A stretch of DNA of 51,854 nucleotides from the NCBI GenBank assembly GCA_019352055.1, contig JABBOB010000001.1:92569-144422 (forward strand). Direction: 5' to 3'. Under the pieces are notes generated by a model that ran no database searches, was not told where the DNA came from, and saw only the letters and a program-made list of their open reading frames with translations. The position numbers and the translations under genes are program-made. This stretch comes from Acidobacteriota bacterium (GTDB taxonomy: Bacteria > Actinomycetota > Actinomycetes > Actinomycetales > Microbacteriaceae). Shown here piece after piece: positions 31,687 through 39,632 of this stretch; position 1 is the stretch's first letter, and every line of letters begins with the position of its first letter.

Positions 31687-33038
31687 CGGACGCCCGGTCC
31701 GTCTCCTTCTGGCTGGACGACCTGGCGGCGAAGGGGCTCGACGACCTCGAGCCCCGGGCGTCCCTCCCGGGGGACGTCGCGGCGGATGTCTGCGTCGTCG
31801 GCGCCGGCTTCACGGGCCTGTGGACCGCGGTGTCCGTGCTCGAGCGGGAGCCGGACGCGCGCGTCGTCGTCGTCGAGCGCGAGTTCGCGGGCTTCGGCGC
31901 CTCCGGGCGCAACGGCGGCTGGGCGTCGGCGATCTTCCCGGTCGGCCCGGCGGAGCTCGCCCGGCGGCACGGCACCGTGGCCGCCGGAGCCATGATGTCG
32001 GCGATGACCGACACGGTCGCGGAGGTCGGCCGTGCGGCCCGGGCGCTCGGTATCGACTGCGACTTCCGGCGGGAGGGCACCTACGCGCTCGTGCGCTCCG
32101 ACCTCGCGGACCGGGCGGCGACCCTGGAGCAGCACGAGGCGCGGGAGGCGGGACTGCCGGTTCCGGAGCGCCGCAGCGACCCTTCGCTCGGGGAGACCCT
32201 GTGGACCGAGGCATGCGCGAGCCTCCATCCCGGCAAGCTCGTCCGGGGCCTGGCCCGCGCGGCCGAGCGGCTGGGCGCCCGGGTCTTCGAGCGCACCCGG
32301 GTCACCGACGTCGAGCCCGGCCGCGTCACGACCACCGAGGGCACGGTGATCGCGGACCGCGTCGTCGTCGCGACGGAGGCGTGGGGCTCCGAGCTGCCCG
32401 GCATCGACAGCCGGATCCTGCCCCTCTACTCCCTGGTGCTCGCCACCGAGCCGCTGTCGGAGGCGGTCTGGGCGGGGATCGGCCTCCCCCGAGGCGCGAC
32501 GGTGACGGACTTCCGGCACAACCTCGTCTACGGGCAGCGCACCTCGGACGACCGGCTCGTCTTCGGCGGTCGCGGCGCCCGGTACCACTTCGGCAGCGCG
32601 ATCCGTCCGGGGTACGACCGCTCGGAGATCGTGCACGGTCGCCTCGAGCGCACGGTCGCGGCGCTCTTCCCGGCAGCCGCGGGCGCGCGGTTCACGCACC
32701 ACTGGGGAGGACCGCTCGGCGTCCCGCGCGACTGGCACCCCTTCGTGTCGCCGCTCGCCGGTGGCCGGGTCGTCGTGGCCGGCGGCTACGTCGGCGACGG
32801 GGTCGCGACGGCGAACCTCGCCGGCCGTACGGTCGCCGACCTCGTGACGGACCGCAGCACCGACCTGACGGCGCTCCCCTGGGTCGGCAAGCGACCGCCG
32901 AGGTGGGAGCCGGAGCCGCTGCGCCTCGCCGGGGTCAACGCGGTGATCGGCTCGCTGTCGGTCGCGGACTCGGAGGAGCAGCTGACCGGGAGGCCGTCGA
33001 GGATCGCAGCGGTCACGGCGAGGCTCGGCAGGGCATGA
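31683..33038 (+). CDS. FAD-dependent amine oxidoreductase (DAO family, PuuB-like)
   Basis: A 451-residue flavoprotein with the N-terminal dinucleotide fold VCVVGAGFTGLWTAVSVLEREPDARVVVVE and the downstream GASGRNGGW that is characteristic of PuuB/gamma-glutamylputrescine oxidase-like enzymes. It ends with GGYVGDGVATANLAGRTVADLV, the C-terminal FAD contact. No gamma-glutamylputrescine synthetase (puuA) is nearby, so the substrate may be an unmodified amine. The GTG start overlaps the aminotransferase stop, which implies translational coupling. Confidence 0.88.
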   Translation: MTDARSVSFWLDDLAAKGLDDLEPRASLPGDVAADVCVVGAGFTGLWTAVSVLEREPDARVVVVEREFAGFGASGRNGGWASAIFPVGPAELARRHGTVAAGAMMSAMTDTVAEVGRAARALGIDCDFRREGTYALVRSDLADRAATLEQHEAREAGLPVPERRSDPSLGETLWTEACASLHPGKLVRGLARAAERLGARVFERTRVTDVEPGRVTTTEGTVIADRVVVATEAWGSELPGIDSRILPLYSLVLATEPLSEAVWAGIGLPRGATVTDFRHNLVYGQRTSDDRLVFGGRGARYHFGSAIRPGYDRSEIVHGRLERTVAALFPAAAGARFTHHWGGPLGVPRDWHPFVSPLAGGRVVVAGGYVGDGVATANLAGRTVADLVTDRSTDLTALPWVGKRPPRWEPEPLRLAGVNAVIGSLSVADSEEQLTGRPSRIAAVTARLGRA

Positions 33039-33086
33039 TCCGGACCGTCGTCCTCCCGCGGTCGGAGGCTGCGTCGCGGCGAAGGA

Positions 33087-33633
33087 GTGCCGCTGTCCTA
33101 CACGACGTCCAGCAGGAGGGCGGAGCTGCGGCGCCCCCGCCACTCGGTGACGCGGCCCGAGCTCGGCGTGCTCGGGCACTTCGTCCTCATCGCGATCGGG
33201 GTGGGCGCCTTCGGCAGCATCGTCACGATCGCCCAGGTCGACGGCTGGTACGCCTCCGCGCCCCACGTCACCTGGACGCCGCCGAACTGGGCGTTCGGCG
33301 CCGTCTGGACCGTGCTCTACCTGCTGATCGCGGTGTCCGGCTGGCTGCTGTGGCTGCGCCGGGCGCGGGCCGCTCGTCCTGTACGTCGCCCAGCTCATCG
33401 TCAACGCGATCTGGACGCCGGTGTTCTTCGGCGCGTACCCGCTCATCGGTCCGACGGCGCTCTGGATCGCGGTCGGCATCATCGTGCTGCTGGACCTGCT
33501 GGTCGCCACCACCATCCTCACCGCCTGGCGGGTCTCGCGCAGGGGCGCCGTGCTGCTCGTGCCGTACCTCGCCTGGATCCTCTACGCGAGCACGCTCAAC
33601 TGGGGGGACGCGGTCCTCGGCTCGCTGCGGTGA
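33087..33633 (+). pseudogene. tspO: tspO-family tryptophan-rich sensor, interrupted by a frameshift
   Basis: TspO/MBR proteins are small five-helix membrane proteins binding porphyrins and other hydrophobic ligands. The first part (GVGAFGSIVTIAQVDGWYASAPHVTWTPPNWAFGAVWTVLYLLIAVSGWLLWLRR) is in one frame. The rest (PLVLYVAQLIVNAIWTPVFFGAYP... LLVPYLAWILYASTLNW) continues one base out of phase, joining at about 33355-33370 in a run of C and G. Removing one base restores a full-length protein. It is either a real recent mutation or a sequencing error. The start is uncertain (GTG 33087 or 33147). Confidence 0.8.
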
Positions 33634-33755
33634 CGGCTCCGGCCGATCGGCCCGCGATCGCCTCCTCCCCAGATCCGATCCCGGCCGGGATGCGACTCAC
33701 CGCCGACGGCGACGGTGGCCGGGCTCTAGCGTCCCGGCGTGCTCCCCGCTCCCGC

Positions 33756-33761
33756 TAGCCT
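33756..33761 (+). promoter_or_regulatory. -10 box for leaderless tag
   Basis: TAGCCT, then exactly 7 nt, then the ATG at 33769. A second box, TAGCGT, lies about 30 nt further upstream. No Shine-Dalgarno is present. The rest of the 33634-33768 spacer shows no clear feature. Confidence 0.6.
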
Positions 33762-33768
33762 CCCGACC

Positions 33769-34356
33769 ATGACCGCCGTCACCGGGCCCGACGGCCGCGC
33801 GCGCTGCGCGTGGGCAGCCGGTCCGCTCTACGCCGCCTACCACGACGACGAGTGGGGCGTCCCGCTGCACGGCGACCGCGCGCTCCTGGAGAAGCTCACG
33901 CTCGAGGGCTTCCAGAGCGGGCTGTCGTGGATCATCATCCTGCGCAAGCGACCGGAGTTCCGTGCGGCCTTCGCCGGCTTCGAGCCGGAGGCGGTCGCCG
34001 CGTTCGGCGAGGACGACGTCGCGCGACTGCTGGCGGATGCCGGCATCGTGCGCAACAGGCAGAAGATCGAGGCGGCGATCGACAACGCGCGCGCGGTCGC
34101 GGCGATGCGGGCTCGGGACGGCGAGGGCGCGCTCGACCGACTGGTGTGGTCGTTCCAGCCGGCCGCGCAGGCCGAGCACGTGCCGCCCGCCGATGCCACC
34201 GACATCCCTGCCGTCACGAGCGCGTCGAAGGCGCTCGCGAAGGCGCTGAAGCGGGAGGGCCTGCGCTTCGTCGGCCCGACGACGATGTACGCGCTGATGC
34301 AGTCCGCCGGCCTCGTCGACGACCACGTGGCCGGATGCTGGCGCTCGGAGCCCTGA
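33769..34356 (+). CDS. tag: DNA-3-methyladenine glycosylase I
   Basis: Base-excision enzyme that removes 3-methyladenine from alkylated DNA. The 195-residue protein matches Tag throughout: RCAWAAGPLYAAYHDDEWGVPLHGDRALLEKLTLEGFQSGLSWIIILRKRPEFRAAFAGF, then VRNRQKIEAAIDNARA, and a C-terminus GLRFVGPTTMYALMQSAGLVDDHVAGCW with the zinc-ligand His and Cys. The ATG at 33769 is chosen over an upstream in-frame start on the strength of the -10 box spacing. It converges on the dipeptide transporter genes. Confidence 0.95.
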   Translation: MTAVTGPDGRARCAWAAGPLYAAYHDDEWGVPLHGDRALLEKLTLEGFQSGLSWIIILRKRPEFRAAFAGFEPEAVAAFGEDDVARLLADAGIVRNRQKIEAAIDNARAVAAMRARDGEGALDRLVWSFQPAAQAEHVPPADATDIPAVTSASKALAKALKREGLRFVGPTTMYALMQSAGLVDDHVAGCWRSEP

Positions 34357-34378
34357 CCACGACCACGACCGCCCCGGG

Positions 34379-35158
34379 CTACACCGTCGGGAGACGGCCG
34401 AGGCCGTCGGCGATCGGGATCGCGGCGAGCAGACGGCGCGTGTACGGGTGCTGCGGCGCCGACCAGACCTGCTCAGCAGGGCCCTGCTCGACGATGCGGC
34501 CCGACTGCATCACCGCGATGCGGTCCGCGATCACCCGGACCACCGCGAGGTCGTGGCTGATGAACAGCAGCGACGCGCCGTGCTCGAGAGCGACGGTCCG
34601 CATGAGCGCGGCGACCCTGGCCTGCAGGCTCGCGTCCAGCGACGCGATCGGCTCGTCGCCGATCAGCAGATCCGGTCCCGTCGCCATGGCGCGCGCGATC
34701 GCGACGCGCTGCCGCTGACCGCCGGAGAACTCGTGGGGGTACTTGGCCGCGGCAGCCGCGTCGAGTCCCACGGACTCCAGCAGCTCGGTGACCGAGAGCG
34801 CCGTACCGGCCGCGACCCGCCGGCCGTCCTCGATCTGCGAGCCCACGCGGCGACGCGGGTTGAGCGACGCGTACGGGTTCTGGAACACCATCTGGATCCG
34901 GCGCAGGCGCGGGTCGCGCGAGCGCAGGCCGAGCCTTCCGACCGGCTCGCCCTCGAGCAGGATGCGGCCGGAGGCGAGCGGCTCGAGACCGCAGACCGCC
35001 CGGGCGAGTGTGGACTTGCCACAGCCCGACTCCCCCACGAGCCCGACCACCTCGCCCGCGCCGACCTCGAGATCGACCGCGTCCACCGCCGTGAGAAGGC
35101 CGCGGCCGGCCTGCCGGTAGGTCACGGTGGCCTGCTCGATCGACAACCGCGCGGTCAC
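34379..35158 (-). CDS. Di/oligopeptide ABC transporter ATP-binding protein (DppF-like)
   Basis: Second nucleotide-binding subunit of a peptide/nickel-type ABC importer. The 259-residue protein has Walker A GESGCGKST, the Q-loop region MVFQNPYASLNPRRRVG, signature FSGGQRQRVAIARAM, Walker B DLLIGDEPIASLD and switch HDLAVV. It ends with QHPYTRRLLAAIP, the family C-terminal motif. Its GTG overlaps the stop of the preceding ATPase gene by 4 bases. It is the last gene of the operon and faces tag across 22 nt. Confidence 0.93.
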   Translation of the reverse strand: MTARLSIEQATVTYRQAGRGLLTAVDAVDLEVGAGEVVGLVGESGCGKSTLARAVCGLEPLASGRILLEGEPVGRLGLRSRDPRLRRIQMVFQNPYASLNPRRRVGSQIEDGRRVAAGTALSVTELLESVGLDAAAAAKYPHEFSGGQRQRVAIARAMATGPDLLIGDEPIASLDASLQARVAALMRTVALEHGASLLFISHDLAVVRVIADRIAVMQSGRIVEQGPAEQVWSAPQHPYTRRLLAAIPIADGLGRLPTV

Positions 35159-35967
35159 GCGTCCCCCTCCCCGACGCCGGGCGGCGGCGTGTGCGGCAGC
35201 GACTCCACCAGCTCCCTGGCGTACGCGGTCCTCGGCTCGCGGATCACCTGGTAGCGCGAGCCGTGCTCGACGACCACGCCGTTGCGCATCACGGCGACGG
35301 TGTCGGCGACGGCCGACATCACCCCGAGGTCGTGCGTGACGAGCAGCACGGCCAGCCCGAGGTCGTCGGTGAGCTCGCGCAGCAGCCGAAGCACGCCCGC
35401 CTGCACGGTGACATCGAGGGCCGTCGTCGGCTCGTCCGCGATCAGCACCTTCGGGTCGCAGGCGATGGCGATGGCGATGGCGATCCGCTGCAGCTGGCCG
35501 CCCGAGAACTGGTGCGGGTACTTCTTCAGCGCCGCCTCCGGCGACGGCACGCGGACCCGCTCGAGCAGCCCGATCGCCCGTGCGCGCGCCGCCGCGCGGG
35601 AGAGCCCGAGGTGGTGCCGCATGTGATCGGTGAGCTGCGTGCCGATCGACAGCATCGGCTGCAGGCTGGCGGTCGGATCCTGGAAGACCATGGCGATCCG
35701 GCGGCCGCGCAGGCGGTTCATCGCACCCGGTCGCAACGCGAGGAGGTCGGGGACCACGGTCTCGCCGTCGTCGTAGGCGACTGTGCCGGTGACCTTCGCG
35801 CCCGCCGGCTGCAACCCGATCACGGCGAGACCGGTCATCGTCTTGCCGGAGCCGGACTCCCCGGCCAGCCCGGTGACCTGGCCGGAGGGCACCTCGACGT
35901 CGACGCCGTCGAGGATGCGGCGGCCGCTGATGGTGAGCGCGAGCCCGCGGATGTCCAGGCCGGTCAT
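35155..35967 (-). CDS. Di/oligopeptide ABC transporter ATP-binding protein (DppD-like)
   Basis: First nucleotide-binding subunit of the importer. The 270-residue protein has Walker A GESGSGKTMT, MVFQDPTASLQPMLSIGTQL, signature FSGGQLQRIAIAIAIA, Walker B KVLIADEPTTALDVT and switch THDLGVM. In the signature region the sequence AIAIAIA is slightly unusual (commonly AMA or RVMIAMAL). The ATG overlaps the upstream permease stop (ATGA). The pair DppD/DppF is the normal heterodimer. Confidence 0.93.
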   Translation of the reverse strand: MTGLDIRGLALTISGRRILDGVDVEVPSGQVTGLAGESGSGKTMTGLAVIGLQPAGAKVTGTVAYDDGETVVPDLLALRPGAMNRLRGRRIAMVFQDPTASLQPMLSIGTQLTDHMRHHLGLSRAAARARAIGLLERVRVPSPEAALKKYPHQFSGGQLQRIAIAIAIACDPKVLIADEPTTALDVTVQAGVLRLLRELTDDLGLAVLLVTHDLGVMSAVADTVAVMRNGVVVEHGSRYQVIREPRTAYARELVESLPHTPPPGVGEGDA

Positions 35968-36839
35968 ATGGACGACCCTTGCACGGCGCCCGCGGTCCGC
36001 GGGTCGAGCGCGTCCCGCAGCGAGTCGCCGATGAGGTTGAACGCGACGACGACGGAGAAGATCGCGAGGCCGGGGAAGGTCGCCAGCCACCAGCTCGAGA
36101 ACTGCGTGACGCCGTCCGCGACCATGGAGCCCCACTCCGGCGTCGGCGGCACGGCACCGAGTCCGAGGAACGACAGTCCCGCGAGCAGCAGGATCTGGTT
36201 GCCGAAGTCGAGCATCGCCAGCACCAGCATCGGCGCGGACACGTTCGGCAGCACGTCCCGGCGCAGGGACGTGAACGGCCCGGCGCCGAGCAGCCGTCCG
36301 GCGATGACGTACTCCTGGTTCCTCGCGCCGAGCACGAGCGCCCGCATCACGCGGGCGTAGTTCGGCCAGGACACCACGAGCAGAGCGAGGACCGCGTTCG
36401 TGAGGCTCGGGCCGAGGGCCGCCGCGACGACCATCGCGAGGATGATCGTCGGGAAGGCGAACACCAGGTCGGCGATGCGCATGATGACCTCGTCGACCAC
36501 CCCGCCGAGGTACCCGGCGACCGCGCCGAGCACCGAGCCGATCAGGAGCGATCCGGCGACCAGCGCGACGGCGAGCGGCAGGGACGCGCGGACGCCCCAG
36601 AGGGTTCGGCTGAGCACGTCGCGTCCGAGCTCGTCGGTCCCGAAGGGATGCGCGCCGGACGGCGCGTGCAGCGCGTCGCCGACGCTCTGCTTCAGCGGGT
36701 CCTGCAGGCCGAGCAGCGGGTCGACGAGCGCGAGCAGGACCCACAGGACCAGCACGACCGCCCCACCGATGGCGGCCGGTCGACGCCAAGCGACTGGGAT
36801 CCGCAGGGCGCGCCTGCGGCTGACGGGCAGCGCGGTCAT
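35964..36839 (-). CDS. Di/oligopeptide ABC transporter permease (DppC-like)
   Basis: Inner-membrane permease of 291 residues with about six membrane helices. The family N-terminal region DPLLGLQDPLKQSVGDALHAPSGAHPFGTDELGRDVLSRTLWGVRASL is distinctive for DppC/OppC. The EAA-type loop that contacts the ATPases appears as GRLLGAGPFTSLRRDVLPN. The ATG overlaps the stop of the DppB-like gene. Confidence 0.93.
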   Translation of the reverse strand: MTALPVSRRRALRIPVAWRRPAAIGGAVVLVLWVLLALVDPLLGLQDPLKQSVGDALHAPSGAHPFGTDELGRDVLSRTLWGVRASLPLAVALVAGSLLIGSVLGAVAGYLGGVVDEVIMRIADLVFAFPTIILAMVVAAALGPSLTNAVLALLVVSWPNYARVMRALVLGARNQEYVIAGRLLGAGPFTSLRRDVLPNVSAPMLVLAMLDFGNQILLLAGLSFLGLGAVPPTPEWGSMVADGVTQFSSWWLATFPGLAIFSVVVAFNLIGDSLRDALDPRTAGAVQGSSI

Positions 36840-37936
36840 CCGAGACGCACCCGCGGGTCGACGAAGCCGTACACGAGGTCGATCACGAAGTTCACGGTGA
36901 TGTAGACCAGGCCGACGATGAGCCCGACGCCCATGATCGAGGGCAGATCGAGGGAGGTCGCGGCGCGGTACGCGTACTGCCCGATGCCGCCCCACGAGAA
37001 CACCTGCTCGGTGAGCACGGCGCCCGAAAGCAGCGACCCGAACGCGAGGCCGACGATCGTGAGGATGGGCAGCAGCGCACCGCGCAGGAGATAGCCGGTC
37101 ACCACCCGGAACGGGGAGAGCCCCTTCGCGCGGGCCGCTCGGACGTAGTCCTGGTTCAGCACGTCGAGGATCGACGAGCGCGCGAACCGGACCAGCAGGC
37201 CGAGGGTGTAGACGGCGAGGACGCACCCCGGGAGCACGAGGTGCGCGAAGGCGTCTGCGGCGACGTCCGGCTGCCCGGCGATGAGCGCGTCGATCGTGAA
37301 CAGCCCCGTCACGCGTGGCGGCGGGTCGTAGAACGCGCTGAGCCGCCCGGAACCGGGTGCCCAGTGCAGCACGAAGAAGAACAGGAAGTACGCGGCCACC
37401 GCGAGCCAGAAGGTCGGCACGGAGATCCCGACGACGCTGACGGCGCGGATCAGCTGGTCCGAGAACCGGTTCTGCCGGAGCGCCGCGACGACCGCGAGCA
37501 CGAGGCCGATCACGACGGCGACGGCGATCGCGAAGATCGCGAGCTCCGCGGTGGCGGGGAACGCGTAGGCGAGGTCCTGGGTGACCGGGTTGCGGGTGCC
37601 GATGGAGGTGCCGAGGTTCCCCTGCAGCAGGTGACCGAGGTACACGAAGTACTGGACGGGCAGCGGCTGGTCCAGCCCCTGCGCCTTCTTGAAGGCCTCG
37701 ACGATCTTGGGGTCGCCGGCCGCGCGCTCGCCGAGCGCCGCCGTGATCGGGCTCGCCGGCACGAGGTTGGTCAGCACGAACGTGATGATCGTCACCCCGA
37801 TGAGGAGGACGACCGACAGGCCGAGCCGGATCGCGATGTAGCGCACGAGCGGCGGAAGCCGCCGCCCGGACCGGGTGGCCCGGGCGGCGGTCTCCGCGCG
37901 CTCGTCGAGTGCGCTACTTGACCTTGGCGAGGTCAA
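36836..37936 (-). CDS. Di/oligopeptide ABC transporter permease (DppB-like)
   Basis: Partner permease with an N-terminal helix (YIAIRLGLSVVLLIGVTIITFVLTNLVP), the conserved periplasmic loop around LDQPLPVQYFVYLGHLLQGNLGTS, and the EAA loop VRAARAKGLSPFRVVTGYLLRGALLPI. The start is doubtful. TTG at 37936 overlaps the binding-protein gene by 23 nt and gives 366 residues. An internal GTG at 37846 would give the more usual short cytoplasmic N-terminus. Translation is probably coupled to the upstream gene. Confidence 0.9.
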   Translation of the reverse strand: MTSPRSSSALDERAETAARATRSGRRLPPLVRYIAIRLGLSVVLLIGVTIITFVLTNLVPASPITAALGERAAGDPKIVEAFKKAQGLDQPLPVQYFVYLGHLLQGNLGTSIGTRNPVTQDLAYAFPATAELAIFAIAVAVVIGLVLAVVAALRQNRFSDQLIRAVSVVGISVPTFWLAVAAYFLFFFVLHWAPGSGRLSAFYDPPPRVTGLFTIDALIAGQPDVAADAFAHLVLPGCVLAVYTLGLLVRFARSSILDVLNQDYVRAARAKGLSPFRVVTGYLLRGALLPILTIVGLAFGSLLSGAVLTEQVFSWGGIGQYAYRAATSLDLPSIMGVGLIVGLVYITVNFVIDLVYGFVDPRVRLG

Positions 37937-39503
37937 GCGTCCAGATCGCGTTCGGCGTCACGCCGGTGGCCCCGTTGGTCACGACGTACTTGGCCGCCTG
38001 CACGAGCGGCACGAAGGCGCCGTCCGCGTTGGCCGCCTTCTGCCAGGCCTGGTAGGCCGCGGCACGGGCGTCGCCCTGGGCGGCGATCGCCGCGTCCTTC
38101 GCCTTGGTCACCTCGGGCGACATCGCGGAGGTCCAGCCCGCCCGGAGGCCGAGGCCCTCACCGGGGCTGAACGTCAGGTAGTCGGAGGGATCCGGGAAGT
38201 CCGGGCCCCAGTACATGAGGCCGGCCTGCAGCTTGCCCGCGCGGAACGAGTCGAGCAGCGTCGCGATCGGAAGCCCGTTCAGCTTCACGGTGATTCCCGC
38301 GGCCTGCAGGTTCGACTGCACCGACTGCGCCATGTCGGCGAACGAGACGCCGTCGAGTGTCGCGTCCGTCGGGTAGGACAGCGTGACGGTCTGGCCCTTG
38401 TAGCCGGAGCCCGACAGATCCGACTTCGCCGCGGCGACGTCGGTGGAGTTGGCGCTGTCCGACGCGAGCGAGCCGAGGAACTGCGAGGGCACGATCCCGC
38501 CGGGCTGCGTCGAACCGCTGCCCGCGAGCTTCTGGATCGCCGAGTAGTCGATCGCGTGCCGGACGGCCTTGACGAAGCCGGGCTGGTTCGTGACCCCGCC
38601 GGAGACGGTCGGGTTCTGGTTCAGCCACATGTACCCGAGGTTCGCAGAGGTGGTCTTCGCGACCGCGACCGAGCCGGACGCGAGGCCGGTGACCTGCTGG
38701 GAGTTGAGGTTCAGCGCGACCTGCGCCTGCCCTCCCTGCACGTCGATCTTCTGCGACGGGCCGGTCACGTTCTTCAGCACGATCCGGCTGTAGGCCGGCT
38801 TCGGGCCGACGTAGTGCGGGTTCAGCTTGAACACGACCTGGCTCGTCGCGTTGTACGAGGACAGCTCGTAGGGGCCGGAACCGGCCGAGGTGGCGTTGAG
38901 GTAGCTCTCGGCGCTGTCGGTCTTCTCGATCGATCCGCCGTGCTTCTCCAGCGTCTTCTCGTCGAGGACACCGAGGGAGGGGTTCGGGAGGATGTACGGC
39001 AGGGCGGGGTTGGCCGCGGTGTCCGTGATCGTCATCGTGGTGTCGGACGTCTTCGTGATGGCGAACGGCTTCCCGGTCGACAGGTCCGACAGCAGGAACG
39101 ACGGGTTGCCCGCGATGCCCTGCACCCGCTTGTAGGACCAGACGATGTCGTCGATCGTGACCGGGTTGCCGCTCGAGAACTCGTGCTTCCCGTTCAGCGT
39201 GAGGGTGATCGTCTTGTTGTCGGGCGACATCGCGTAGGTCGTGAGCTGAGGCACCGGCTTGGTGACGTCGCTGCCCTCGAACGTCAGAGCCGTCTCGTAG
39301 AGCGCCTTGTCGACGATCGATCCGGTGAGCTCGAACGCGCGAGCCGGGTCGGAGGTCTTCAGGTCGAACGTGTTGTCGACGACCAGCGACTTGTTGCTCG
39401 TCGTCGACGTGCTGCTGCCGCTCGACGAGCAGCCGCTCATGATCAGGGCGACCGCAGCGGCGGTCGCGGTCAGCGCGGTGATCCGCGCGGGCAGGTGCGT
39501 CAT
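37914..39503 (-). CDS. Family 5 extracellular solute-binding lipoprotein
   Basis: Substrate-capturing component of the peptide-type importer. The 529-residue protein has a signal peptide with lipobox MSGC (Cys25), a short Ser/Thr linker, and the SBP_bac_5 fold: SLVVDNTFDLKTSDPARAFELTGSIVDKALYETALTF, NGKHEFSSGNPVTIDDIVWSYKRV, SAGSGPYELSSYNATSQVVFKLNPHYVG, and MYWGPDFPDPSDYLTF near the end. GAGGAGAC stands just before the ATG. The ligand class cannot be fixed from sequence; the adjacent dipeptidase favours dipeptides. Confidence 0.93.
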   Translation of the reverse strand: MTHLPARITALTATAAAVALIMSGCSSSGSSTSTTSNKSLVVDNTFDLKTSDPARAFELTGSIVDKALYETALTFEGSDVTKPVPQLTTYAMSPDNKTITLTLNGKHEFSSGNPVTIDDIVWSYKRVQGIAGNPSFLLSDLSTGKPFAITKTSDTTMTITDTAANPALPYILPNPSLGVLDEKTLEKHGGSIEKTDSAESYLNATSAGSGPYELSSYNATSQVVFKLNPHYVGPKPAYSRIVLKNVTGPSQKIDVQGGQAQVALNLNSQQVTGLASGSVAVAKTTSANLGYMWLNQNPTVSGGVTNQPGFVKAVRHAIDYSAIQKLAGSGSTQPGGIVPSQFLGSLASDSANSTDVAAAKSDLSGSGYKGQTVTLSYPTDATLDGVSFADMAQSVQSNLQAAGITVKLNGLPIATLLDSFRAGKLQAGLMYWGPDFPDPSDYLTFSPGEGLGLRAGWTSAMSPEVTKAKDAAIAAQGDARAAAYQAWQKAANADGAFVPLVQAAKYVVTNGATGVTPNAIWTLDLAKVK

Positions 39504-39560
39504 TCGTCTCCTCGTGGCAGCGTCCGGCCCAGGGCCTCCCCGGCACCGGACGTGGCGACG

Positions 39561-39593
39561 ACGCTAGGACCCCGGCGTTTCGAGAGGGTTTCG
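39561..39593 (-). promoter_or_regulatory. Candidate promoter/operator of the peptide transporter operon
   Basis: On the minus strand TAGCGT (39561-39566) lies about 58 nt before the binding-protein ATG. Upstream, overlapping the -35 position, CGAAAC occurs twice (39577-39582 and 39588-39593) exactly 11 bp apart, on the same helix face. No -35 consensus is seen, which would fit an activator-dependent promoter. The function is inferred. Confidence 0.4.
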
Positions 39594-39608
39594 GGTGCGG
39601 CGCACCGG

Positions 39609-39628
39609 ACGGATCGGAACCGATCCGT
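39609..39628. terminator. Palindrome just after the dipeptidase stop
   Basis: ACGGATCGG (39609-39617) and CCGATCCGT (39620-39628) form perfect 9-bp arms with a 2-nt centre, 4 nt downstream of the dipeptidase stop codon. It probably separates the dipeptidase from the transporter operon, though the near-continuous symmetry also fits a protein-binding site. Confidence 0.5.
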
Positions 39629-39632
39629 TACG

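Noticed and set aside
33087..33758. An intact 223-residue plus-strand protein at the tspO locus
   Set aside because: Only the first half is TspO-like; the second half is an Arg-rich shifted reading of the true C-terminal TspO blocks found one frame away, so a frameshifted gene is the better call.
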